Shown piece after piece: positions 26,041 through 33,296 of a stretch of 41,313 bases of DNA; positions within the stretch are counted from its first letter, which is position 1, and the number at the start of each line of letters is the position of its first letter. This DNA comes from an uncultured Eubacteriales bacterium (lineage in GTDB: Bacteria; Bacillota; Clostridia; Christensenellales; Aristaeellaceae): the NCBI GenBank assembly GCA_900315675.1, contig OMZY01000027.1, positions 1-41,313 on the forward strand, written 5' to 3'. The translations under genes were made by a program, and so were the position numbers. The notes below the pieces were generated by a model. The model was not told the origin of the DNA. It ran no database searches and saw only the letters and a program-made list of their open reading frames with translations.

Positions 26041-26070
26041 TTGCCGGAAACTCGCGACAGATGGTATGCT
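26041..26070 (+). promoter_or_regulatory. Promoter of the HExxH protein gene
   Basis: TTGCCG (26041-26046) and TATGCT (26065-26070) are 18 bases apart, with an extended TGG before the -10. It starts immediately after the preceding terminator. Confidence 0.55.
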
Positions 26071-26105
26071 GAAAAAAGAACGCGGAATGAACGGGGGACA
26101 CAGGA

Positions 26106-26858
26106 ATGTTTTTACCGAAGGTGAAAGTGGAAATGATCGATCCGGAGGATAATATCCGGTTTATCCGGAACTTTCTCGGGAAAGAAAAAAAGGAAAATAC
26201 CACCAGACCTTTCTATGAAAAGACTATCACCCTGTACCCGGAGCTGCGCGATATTGACCGGGCCGCGGATGAAGCCGAAAGGGAAGATATGATCCGCCGG
26301 GCGGTCACAAAGCGGCTGGAGGAAAACAGGGAAGAAATCCGGAAGAGGATGGATTACTTTTCTGAACGGTTCGATACGTTCATGGACGGGTTTATCGAAG
26401 CCAGCTGCCGGCTTTTCAACTACGAGTGGAAAGCGGAGGAACCGGTGATTACCTGTTATACCGGATACCTGCCATTTTATCCGAGAAGCGCCAAGGATAA
26501 GTGCTTTTATGTTTCCTACCAGGACGAGGAGAGGGTCTTCTCCGGAGCGGTTCATGAGATCAATCACATGATTTTCTTTGAAAAATGGCAAGAAATGCAT
26601 GGCGGCAGCATCCGGGAGCCGGCATGGCCGGATCCCCTGTGGTACCTGGAGGAAATTATTGTGGATCCGACACTGAACGAAGAGAGCGTAAGAAAACACA
26701 CCCTGTACGAAAACAAGGCTTATCCTCTGTTCTATGAACCCGATGAATCCGGGGAAAGCATGATGGACCGGATTCAAAAATTATTCCGTTCCCGGAAGAG
26801 CATGGAGGACTTCCTGGAGAAGGCATATGCCGCTGTATGCAAGGAAATAAAAGGCTGA
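26106..26858 (+). CDS. Unrecognised protein with HExxH metallopeptidase-like motif
   Basis: A 250-residue protein that I cannot place in a family. It is highly charged in its first 100 residues, which look helical. The notable motif is H150-E-I-N-H154 in AVHEINHMIFFEKW, which matches the HExxH zinc-binding helix of gluzincin peptidases. Glu182/Glu183 in WYLEEIIVDP, about 28 residues later, could be the third ligand. There is no signal peptide or TM segment, so a cytoplasmic peptidase is the best guess. GAACGGGGGACACAGG precedes the ATG. It has its own promoter and is not obviously tied to its neighbours. Confidence 0.75.
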   Translation: MFLPKVKVEMIDPEDNIRFIRNFLGKEKKENTTRPFYEKTITLYPELRDIDRAADEAEREDMIRRAVTKRLEENREEIRKRMDYFSERFDTFMDGFIEASCRLFNYEWKAEEPVITCYTGYLPFYPRSAKDKCFYVSYQDEERVFSGAVHEINHMIFFEKWQEMHGGSIREPAWPDPLWYLEEIIVDPTLNEESVRKHTLYENKAYPLFYEPDESGESMMDRIQKLFRSRKSMEDFLEKAYAAVCKEIKG

Positions 26859-26901
26859 ACGGGCTTTCCGGGATCCGGGGAAAAGGGCGTCCGGAGAAGT
26901 C

Positions 26902-26930
26902 TTGAAAAAACCAAACAAACAGCATATAAT
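26902..26930 (+). promoter_or_regulatory. Promoter of tatBAC
   Basis: TTGAAA (26902-26907) and a perfect TATAAT (26925-26930) are spaced by 17 bases, 33 bases before the tatB start. Confidence 0.85.
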
Positions 26931-26962
26931 CAAAAAACAGTTCGCGGAGGGAGTGAGGCAGC

Positions 26963-27319
26963 ATGTTCAATATCGGTTTTTCTGAACTGATCGTTGTCCT
27001 GCTGATTGCCTTCCTGGTTGTCGGACCGAAGGACCTTCCGAAGGTGGCTCGCTGGCTGGGCCGCATGGTGAAAAAACTGAAACAGCTGATCCGTGAGGTG
27101 AAACAGGAAACCGGATGGGATGACCTGGAGAAGGAACTGAAGGATACCAAGGCATCGGTTACGGACCTGAAGAAGGAACTGGATATTACCGCTGAACTGA
27201 AGGACGCTTCCAAAGACCTGAACAGGAGCCTGAACAGCGTAAAGGACGAACTTCAGCAGACGGGAAAGGAAATCCGGGAAGAAACTGCGGAGATTCAGCA
27301 CGAGACGATGAAAAAATAA
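26963..27319 (+). CDS. tatB: Sec-independent protein translocase TatB-like
   Basis: A 118-residue TatA/B family protein. The start MFNIGFSELIVVLLIAF is the TatB signature (FxIGFSEL with conserved Glu8), followed by VGPKDLPKVARWLGR, with the Pro hinge and amphipathic helix. A charged coiled-coil tail makes up residues 50-118. TatB pairs with TatC to bind twin-arginine signals. Most Gram-positives make do with a dual TatA, so a separate TatB-like subunit is notable. GCGGAGGGAG precedes the ATG. Confidence 0.88.
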   Translation: MFNIGFSELIVVLLIAFLVVGPKDLPKVARWLGRMVKKLKQLIREVKQETGWDDLEKELKDTKASVTDLKKELDITAELKDASKDLNRSLNSVKDELQQTGKEIREETAEIQHETMKK

Positions 27320-27352
27320 GCCTGCAGCGACAGGCATAAGGAGGATATATCT

Positions 27353-27544
27353 ATGCGTCTGGGAACTACGGAAATCATTCTTATTGTGGTACTTGCCCTG
27401 GTACTGTTCGGCGGCGGAAAACTGGCCGGCGTCGGCAAAGCCCTGGGAAAGAGCATCAAGGACTTCAAGCATGAAGTGAAAGAAGACGACGACAACAAGT
27501 CCGAAGAGGACGAGGAAGCCAAAACCACCAAAGCAAAGAAGTAA
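27353..27544 (+). CDS. tatA: Sec-independent protein translocase TatA
   Basis: A 63-residue TatA. A short TM helix (TTEIILIVVLALVLF) leads to GGGKLAGVGKALGKSIKDFK, the FG-x-K hinge and amphipathic helix typical of TatA, and to an acidic/basic tail. TatA oligomers form the transport path. It starts 33 bases after tatB with AAGGAGG before the ATG. Confidence 0.9.
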   Translation: MRLGTTEIILIVVLALVLFGGGKLAGVGKALGKSIKDFKHEVKEDDDNKSEEDEEAKTTKAKK

Positions 27545-27562
27545 TAAGGCTGCCGCAATGAT

Positions 27563-28357
27563 ATGAGCATAAAGAATCGAAAAGCACTCCGGACTGAAGA
27601 GGAACAGGCCGCGCCGGAAGAAACGGAGCAGCAGGCTGTGACGGACGGAGGAGCACCGCTGCTGGCCCATCTGCAGGCTTTGCGGCGCGTGTTAATTGTG
27701 TCCGCGGCAGCGCTGGCGATCGCGTTCTTCCTGGTGTTCTATCTGGCGATTGAAAACCTGATGGCCTGGATTATCGGCCCCATCGCGGAACGCGGGATCC
27801 AGATTATCTACACCGCCATGTCGGAGGCACTGGTAACCAAATTCAAGGTTGCGCTAGTTGCCGCCATTATCCTGGCGTCACCGGTGATTATCTGGCAGAT
27901 CTGGAGCTTTATCAAACCGGCGCTTTTCCCGAAAGAGAAAAAAGCGTTCCGCGTTCTGTTCCTGGTTGCCCTGTTCCTGTTCCTGCTGGGCGTTGTGTTC
28001 TGCTATCTGGCGGTATACATGCTGGCAGTGGACTTTTTCCTGGTGGCAGGGGATAACCTGGCCACGCCGATGCTGTCCATCGACAAGTATGTCAGCTTCC
28101 TCTTCGGATTCATTATTCCCTTCGGTGTGGCGTTCCAGCTGCCGGTGGCCCTGTACCTGACCACACGGGTCGGCTGGACAAACTACCGGATGCTGGCAGC
28201 CAAACGAAAGTTTGTGATCCTGGGCATCTTTGTGTTTGCTGCCATCCTGACACCTCCGGATGTGGTGTCCCAGCTGGCACTGGGTTTGCCGATGATTCTG
28301 CTGTATGAGATCGGTATCCAGGCCTGCCGCCTGACAAAACCCAGGGAGAGAGAATAA
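27563..28357 (+). CDS. tatC: Sec-independent protein translocase TatC
   Basis: A 264-residue TatC, the polytopic receptor for twin-arginine signals, with six expected TM helices. Recognisable features are LLAHLQALRRVLI near the N-terminus (the usual HLxELRxR), SEALVTKFKVAL in the first periplasmic loop (normally P-E-F-x-x-x-K) and a C-terminal TPPDVVSQLALGLPMILLYEIGI. The first 30 residues are an unusual polar Glu/Gln-rich extension. The ribosome site is weak (AAGG, 15 bases before the ATG), so it may depend on coupling with tatA, which ends 18 bases upstream. Confidence 0.93.
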   Translation: MSIKNRKALRTEEEQAAPEETEQQAVTDGGAPLLAHLQALRRVLIVSAAALAIAFFLVFYLAIENLMAWIIGPIAERGIQIIYTAMSEALVTKFKVALVAAIILASPVIIWQIWSFIKPALFPKEKKAFRVLFLVALFLFLLGVVFCYLAVYMLAVDFFLVAGDNLATPMLSIDKYVSFLFGFIIPFGVAFQLPVALYLTTRVGWTNYRMLAAKRKFVILGIFVFAAILTPPDVVSQLALGLPMILLYEIGIQACRLTKPRERE

Positions 28358-28368
28358 AACTGTAACTG

Positions 28369-28407
28369 AAAACGGCCGCCTGCGTGGGAAATGCAGGCGG
28401 CCGTTTT
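28369..28407. terminator. Bidirectional terminator between tatC and lysR
   Basis: A perfect 15-base-pair stem (AAAACGGCCGCCTGC and its complement) closes a 9-base loop, with A-run and T-run ends serving both converging genes. Confidence 0.9.
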
Positions 28408-28408
28408 G

Positions 28409-29287
28409 TTATTTTTCATAGTGCTGAAAAACCTGTCGGGCTACTTCGATAAACTGATCCACGACAGCGGAACGCGGTTCCCGGTAAACCAGACCGACAG
28501 GCCAGCGCATATCCATCTTCAGCGGAACGGTGCGGAGCGGATGGAACTGGCTTCCCACATGCGGGGGCACCAGACCGACATGTCCGTCCTCAAAGGAACG
28601 AACCATGGTATATAAATCCATGACCCGCGGATCTTCGCTGATGCGGATGTTCGGGTGGTATTTTTCCACATATTCCCGCAAACCGGGCAGACGGTCAAAA
28701 CGATAAACGATAATATGCTGCCCGGCCAGATCATCCAGGGTCAGCTGCTCCCGGGAAACAAGGGGATGATTGGGAGACATCAGGACGTCCCGGCCTTCCC
28801 AGAACAGGGGGGCAAAGTTGCGTCCGGCCGCGTGGGCGCGGGGGCAGTCAAAGTATTCAATGATATCCAGCGCTCCGCGGTCCAGATCGCTGAAAAGCTG
28901 TTCTTCGCTTTCCATGACCGGCTTCTGGACAATATGGGGATATTTCTGGAAAAACGGACCGCTGACCCGGGGAAACAGATCCGGCTGAAGACCAAGAATG
29001 GCGCCTACCCGCAGGGATTTGTTGAGAGAGTCGGTTTCCCGGCAACGAGCCAGCAGGGACTCCATTTCGGACCTGAGTTTGGTGAGCCCGTCCAGAAAGG
29101 TTTCCCCTGCCGGCGTCAGACGGATGCCGGACGCGCTTCTTTCAAAGAGCCGGAAGCCGATTTCCGATTCAAGCCGGTTGATCTGCTGCTGCAGCGCAGG
29201 CGAGGAAATAAAAAGGGCGTCCGCAGCTGCGTTGATGCTGTTGTACTTGGAGAGAGTGATGAAGGTATCCAGGTTTTTTGTGTTCAT
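28409..29287 (-). CDS. LysR family transcriptional regulator
   Basis: A 292-residue LysR-type regulator. The N-terminal winged helix is MNTKNLDTFITLSKYNSINAAADALFISSPALQQQINRLESEIG..., followed by the usual FERSASGIRLTPAGE wing. The effector domain covers residues of about 90-290. The ATG at 29287 is chosen because AGAGGCG precedes it and the family starts there; the frame is open upstream but overlaps the divergent promoter. It faces away from the Tat-exported reductase, the normal arrangement for a LysR protein and its target, so it probably controls that gene. The inducer is unknown. Confidence 0.93.
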   Translation of the reverse strand: MNTKNLDTFITLSKYNSINAAADALFISSPALQQQINRLESEIGFRLFERSASGIRLTPAGETFLDGLTKLRSEMESLLARCRETDSLNKSLRVGAILGLQPDLFPRVSGPFFQKYPHIVQKPVMESEEQLFSDLDRGALDIIEYFDCPRAHAAGRNFAPLFWEGRDVLMSPNHPLVSREQLTLDDLAGQHIIVYRFDRLPGLREYVEKYHPNIRISEDPRVMDLYTMVRSFEDGHVGLVPPHVGSQFHPLRTVPLKMDMRWPVGLVYREPRSAVVDQFIEVARQVFQHYEK

Positions 29288-29310
29288 AATGCGCCTCTGG
29301 AAAATGCTGA

Positions 29311-29332
29311 GTGAAAAGGTTTCCCTTTTCAC
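29311..29332 (-). other. GAAA-loop hairpin in the lysR leader
   Basis: On the minus strand GTGAAAAGG-GAAA-CCTTTTCAC forms a perfect 9-base-pair stem with a GNRA tetraloop, 24 bases upstream of the lysR start. It could be an RNA element or a DNA operator. Confidence 0.5.
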
Positions 29333-29333
29333 T

Positions 29334-29362
29334 TTTATACAAGAAATCTTCTTCAAATGCAA
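29334..29362 (-). promoter_or_regulatory. Promoter of lysR
   Basis: On the minus strand TTGCAT (29357-29362) and TATAAA (29334-29339) are 17 bases apart. Its -35 overlaps the -35 of the divergent promoter. Confidence 0.75.
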
Positions 29363-29380
29363 GAGGGGAAATACTATAAT
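29352..29380 (+). promoter_or_regulatory. Promoter of the Tat-exported reductase
   Basis: TTCAAA (29352-29357) and a perfect TATAAT (29375-29380) are 17 bases apart. The weak -35 shares a base with that of lysR, so one bound LysR protein could govern both. Confidence 0.7.
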
Positions 29381-29433
29381 TTCAGTACAAGAAAAAGCCA
29401 GATGCGTGGCTGAATAGGAAGGAGATTTTTGCT

Positions 29434-31470
29434 GTGGAAAAAAACATTTCCCGCCGTTCATTCCTGAAGGGCGCCGCTATCGGTGCCGCCGGACTGACTG
29501 TTGCAAGCGCCGGACTGAACCTGCGTGACGCAAAGGCGGACGAAGAAATCGCGTGGGACGCGGAATATGACGTTGTGGTTCTGGGTTACGGCGGAGCCGG
29601 CGCGAACGCTGCTGTGGCTGCGTTTGAGCAGGGCGCCAAGGTGCTGCTGGCTGAAAAGGCCCCCGAAGGCGCTGAAGGCGGAAACACCGCGGTTTCCGGT
29701 CAGTTCGTTATGGCGACCGACGACGCGGAAGGCCTGTATGAATACCTGACCACCCTGATGGGCAAATTCCAGAACTGGGATCCGGACGCCGTACGCGCTT
29801 ACTGCGAAGGCTGCGTGGAGAACTACGCCTGGATGACCGGCCCCATGGGTGGCGACGCTGCGATCATTTCTCCCACCGAACATCCCTCTGCCGGCATGGA
29901 AGCCATGAACAAGGACTGGAAATATGCCGACGGCAGCGATGGCAACCTGACCGACCCCTACAAACTGGGCCGGACCGACTACTGGTATTACAACTGGGCT
30001 GAGTTCCCGGAAATCCCGGCCAGCAAGCACTGCCTGTGCCTGACTGCTACCGGTTCCCGCTTCGACCGCGGCTACTACAACCTGTGCCAGGCTGCCGTGA
30101 AAGCCCGTCCCATCGACGTATGGTTCTCCGCTCCCGGCAAAAAGCTGATTACCGACAATGAAGGCGCCGTGATCGGTGTGATCATCAACAAGGACGGCAC
30201 TGACGTGAAGATCAAGGTCAACGGCGGCGTAGTCCTGGCCTGCGGCGGTTTCGAACACAACCAGGAAATGGTTTCCAGCTATCTGCAGATGCCTTACGTC
30301 CATCAGCAGGGCGGTCTGTACAACGACGGTGACGGCATCAAGATGGCGCTGGGCGCCGGTGCCGACCTTTGGCACATGTCCAACTCCGCCGGTTTCACCT
30401 GGACCCATAAGCGGCCTCACCTGGACGCGGTGAGCCTGTTCAGCGGCCCCAATGCCGGCAGCGGTATCTACGTTGGTCTGGGCGGCGACCGGTTCATGGA
30501 TGAATCCGGAGCAACCCGTCACGGCCGTATCTACATCGGCGGACGCTGGATCTCTACGCCCATGCCCCTGCCCGCCTACCTGGTGCAGGATTCCGACCAG
30601 CTGGCAGCCGGCAAGAAGCTGGTAAGCGCTTTCTCCGACGGCTATGTGGATGAGCTGGCCACCGGCGAAGTCCTGATGGGCGAAACGCTGGAAGACCTGG
30701 CTGAAGCGATCCGCCAGTCCGAAGGCGGCAAGGACGCTCCCGACTTCAGCACCGAACGCTTTGTTGCGGCAGTGAACGCCTACAACAAGCGGTATGACGC
30801 CGGCGAGGACGCCGACTACGGCCGTCCCTTCAGCACCATGGTGCCCGTGAAGAAGGGCCCCTTCTACGCCACCAAGATCGGACCGACCTACTTCAACACC
30901 CAGGGCGGTCCCCGCAAGAACAAGTTCGGCCAGGTTATCAATACGGACGGACTGCCGATCGAAGGTCTGTTCGAAGCCGGTGAGATGGGTTCCATCTTCT
31001 GCGACATGTACAACGGCTCCGGCAACCTGGGTGAGACCATGGTCTTCGGCCGGATCTCCGGTACCAACGCCGCCAAGCGCGCCAAGGGCGAGTTCAAGAG
31101 CGAAGAAACGCCTGTGACCACCTTCGTCGGTGAGATCTACGCGCCCGGCACTACCCGTCCCGCCAGTGCGATTGCCGCTGCGTCCCAGGATGTGACCGGC
31201 ACCTTCGCGGACGGCGAGTATGAAGGCGAAGGCAACGGCATCAACGGCAAGATCAAGGTCAAGGTGATCATCAAGGACGGCAAGATCGACAACGTTGAGA
31301 TCCTTGAGCATGCTGAAACTGAAGGCCTCGGCGGTGTGGCACTGCCTCAGTACGCGGCGCAGACCGTTGAAAAGCAGAGCCTGGACATCGATGTGGTTTC
31401 CGGCGTGACCGTTTCCATGAACGGCTACAAGGAAGCTGTCAACGACGCCCTTTCCAAGGCTGTCAAATGA
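29434..31470 (+). CDS. Tat-exported FAD-dependent fumarate-reductase-like flavoprotein with FMN-binding domain
   Basis: A 678-residue exported reductase starting with GTG after AGGAAGGAG. The twin-arginine signal is SRRSFLKG (residues 6-13), with cleavage near residue 35. The FAD domain begins DVVVLGYGGAGANAA (46-60) and ends with GLFEAGEMGSIFCDMYNGSGNLGETMVFGRISG, as in fumarate/urocanate reductases. The C-terminal 90 residues form an FMN_bind domain with SGVT in place of the usual SGAT, whose Thr carries FMN linked by ApbE. It probably reduces an organic acceptor at the cell surface. There is no heme domain and no ApbE in the window. Codon choice (GGC, CTG, AAC) is strikingly uniform, suggesting high expression. 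Confidence 0.92.
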   Translation: MEKNISRRSFLKGAAIGAAGLTVASAGLNLRDAKADEEIAWDAEYDVVVLGYGGAGANAAVAAFEQGAKVLLAEKAPEGAEGGNTAVSGQFVMATDDAEGLYEYLTTLMGKFQNWDPDAVRAYCEGCVENYAWMTGPMGGDAAIISPTEHPSAGMEAMNKDWKYADGSDGNLTDPYKLGRTDYWYYNWAEFPEIPASKHCLCLTATGSRFDRGYYNLCQAAVKARPIDVWFSAPGKKLITDNEGAVIGVIINKDGTDVKIKVNGGVVLACGGFEHNQEMVSSYLQMPYVHQQGGLYNDGDGIKMALGAGADLWHMSNSAGFTWTHKRPHLDAVSLFSGPNAGSGIYVGLGGDRFMDESGATRHGRIYIGGRWISTPMPLPAYLVQDSDQLAAGKKLVSAFSDGYVDELATGEVLMGETLEDLAEAIRQSEGGKDAPDFSTERFVAAVNAYNKRYDAGEDADYGRPFSTMVPVKKGPFYATKIGPTYFNTQGGPRKNKFGQVINTDGLPIEGLFEAGEMGSIFCDMYNGSGNLGETMVFGRISGTNAAKRAKGEFKSEETPVTTFVGEIYAPGTTRPASAIAAASQDVTGTFADGEYEGEGNGINGKIKVKVIIKDGKIDNVEILEHAETEGLGGVALPQYAAQTVEKQSLDIDVVSGVTVSMNGYKEAVNDALSKAVK

Positions 31471-31502
31471 TCTGACAGGATCTTCTTCATAACCACCAAA
31501 GC

Positions 31503-31540
31503 GTATGGGGTTCCGCTGACGCGGAACCCCATACTGTTTT
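31503..31540 (+). terminator. Terminator of the reductase gene
   Basis: GTATGGGGTTCCGC pairs perfectly with GCGGAACCCCATAC around TGAC, then TGTTTT. Confidence 0.92.
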
Positions 31541-31555
31541 ATGACCGGCTTTTTA

Positions 31556-31584
31556 TTGCCCGCGGCAGCGCTGTGTGCTATGCT
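31556..31584 (+). promoter_or_regulatory. Promoter of the esterase gene
   Basis: TTGCCC (31556-31561) and TATGCT (31579-31584) are spaced by 17 bases, with extended TGC before the -10. It follows the terminator directly. Confidence 0.6.
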
Positions 31585-31685
31585 ATAAAGCAATCCGGCT
31601 GTACAGTTTTATACAGCTTTCCAGGAAACTGTGCCGGGGTGAAACAGTCACAGCTGAAAGCCTTCAGGCAGGGGAGAAAAGAGAT

Positions 31686-32462
31686 ATGCGGCATGAAGTG
31701 ATCAGACTTCCGGAAACGGGAGTGGAACTGGAGATTTATCTGACTGACAACCGGGCGGTTGAACCGGAAAGAAGAAGGCCGCTGGCACTGATTTTTCCCG
31801 GCGGCGCCTATGCCTGGCGCAGCGACCGGGAAGCGGAGCCGGTAGCTCTGCGCCTGCTGTCCCTGGGGATCCAGGCGGCGGTGGTCCGGTATTCTGTGGC
31901 GCCGGCGCGTTATCCGAAAGCCCTGGAGGAAGCGGCAGAGGCTGTGGCTTATACCCGGGCCCATGCGGAGGAATGGCTCTGTGATCCGCACAGGATCGCG
32001 GTGATGGGATTTTCCGCAGGCGGACACGCCGCGGCGCATATCGGCCTGAAATGGCATCAGATGCCGCAGGGAAAAAACTGCAGGCCGGACGCTATGATTC
32101 TTTCCTATCCGGTCATTACCTCCGGGGAATATGCCCACCGGGAATCCATCGAAAACCTTCTGGGGGATCAGTATGAGAACCTGAAGGAGGAAGTATCGCT
32201 GGAAAAGTTTGTGCGGGAGGATACGCCGCCGGTGTTCCTGTGGCATACCCGGGAGGATGGCTGTGTTCCTGTGGAGAACAGTCTTCTGCTGGCAGAAGCG
32301 CTCTGCAGGAAGGGCGTTGATTTTGAACTGCACATCTGGCAGCACGGAGAACACGGTTTATCCCTGTCCAGCGACCAGGTTTATCCGGCAGGGGCGGAGA
32401 GCATCCGGCCTGAATGCCGGGAATGGATTGAAATGGCGGCCCGCTGGCTGCGGGCTATATGA
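31686..32462 (+). CDS. Alpha/beta hydrolase (acetyl-esterase-like)
   Basis: A 258-residue alpha/beta-hydrolase of the Axe/BD-FAE-like esterase group. The oxyanion PGGAY is at residues 38-42 and the nucleophile Ser110 lies in GFSAGG. The later HTREDGCVPVENS and EHGLS supply the acid and the histidine. There is no signal peptide, so it should remove acetyl groups from imported sugars or similar small esters. The frame is open from 31575, but the start at 31686 is set by AGGGGAG and the conserved domain. The stop is 18 bases before the SGNH hydrolase, so the two esterases are probably co-transcribed. Confidence 0.9.
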   Translation: MRHEVIRLPETGVELEIYLTDNRAVEPERRRPLALIFPGGAYAWRSDREAEPVALRLLSLGIQAAVVRYSVAPARYPKALEEAAEAVAYTRAHAEEWLCDPHRIAVMGFSAGGHAAAHIGLKWHQMPQGKNCRPDAMILSYPVITSGEYAHRESIENLLGDQYENLKEEVSLEKFVREDTPPVFLWHTREDGCVPVENSLLLAEALCRKGVDFELHIWQHGEHGLSLSSDQVYPAGAESIRPECREWIEMAARWLRAI

Positions 32463-32480
32463 TACCGCACGGAGGCAGAT

Positions 32481-33248
32481 ATGAAAGAAATTCGCTGGTG
32501 CGCCATCGGGGACTCCTTCACATACCTGAATGACCACCTGGATGAAACAGGATACAGGGTGACTAAAGGCTATCTTTCCAGGATCGGGGAGAAGATTCCG
32601 GAACTGAAGCTGAACAATATCGGGATCAACGGATCCACATTCCGGGACTGGATTGACCAGCCGATTCCGGAAGCGGATCTCTATACAGTCCTGTTGGGAA
32701 CCAACGACTGGCATCAGGGAATTCCAATGGGATCTGAAGCAGACTTCAGCGGCAGAACGGCCGGGACGATCCTGGGGAACCTTGGAATCCTGCTGGATCA
32801 TATCCGGAAAGCGGCGCCGGAAGCCTGTATTGTTGTGGGCAATCCGGTGGAACGCACGGATTTTGTATATCTGTGGGATCCGGAAAATAACGCGCAGGGA
32901 AGCTACGCACCGGAGCAGGGACAGACACTGTCCTGCATTTCGGCAGCCATTCTGAAATGCTGCGGGCTGGAGGGAATTGCAACGGTCAACTGCCATGACC
33001 TTTCCGGCTTTACCCCGGAAAACGCGGTACGGTTCAAACGCGTCAGGCGCGGAGAACGGGTGGAGGATCTGCCTTATCCAGACTATACCGGGATCCCGTT
33101 TGCCCCCGGGGAGGATCCCTATCCCTATCCGCCGGAAGCAGCGTGGATGACATACGACGGACTGCATCCGACCGATGAAGGATGCGAAATCCTGGCAGAT
33201 CTGTTTGCAGAACGGATCCGTGAGGCTGCCGGCGGGCTTGTGCTTTGA
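32481..33248 (+). CDS. SGNH/GDSL hydrolase
   Basis: A 255-residue SGNH hydrolase. Block I is AIGDSFTYL (Ser11), block II the Gly in NNIGINGSTF, block III LLGTNDW (Asn) and block V DGLHPTDEG (Asp and His), giving the full catalytic set. No signal peptide is seen, so it is a cytoplasmic esterase or acetylhydrolase. CACGGAGG precedes the ATG. Together with the adjacent alpha/beta hydrolase it suggests deacylation of a shared substrate, such as acetylated oligosaccharide; that is inference. Confidence 0.92.
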   Translation: MKEIRWCAIGDSFTYLNDHLDETGYRVTKGYLSRIGEKIPELKLNNIGINGSTFRDWIDQPIPEADLYTVLLGTNDWHQGIPMGSEADFSGRTAGTILGNLGILLDHIRKAAPEACIVVGNPVERTDFVYLWDPENNAQGSYAPEQGQTLSCISAAILKCCGLEGIATVNCHDLSGFTPENAVRFKRVRRGERVEDLPYPDYTGIPFAPGEDPYPYPPEAAWMTYDGLHPTDEGCEILADLFAERIREAAGGLVL

Positions 33249-33296
33249 AAAGCCGAAGAAGCCATGGACCGAAAAGAACTGTAACAGGAGCCAGAA

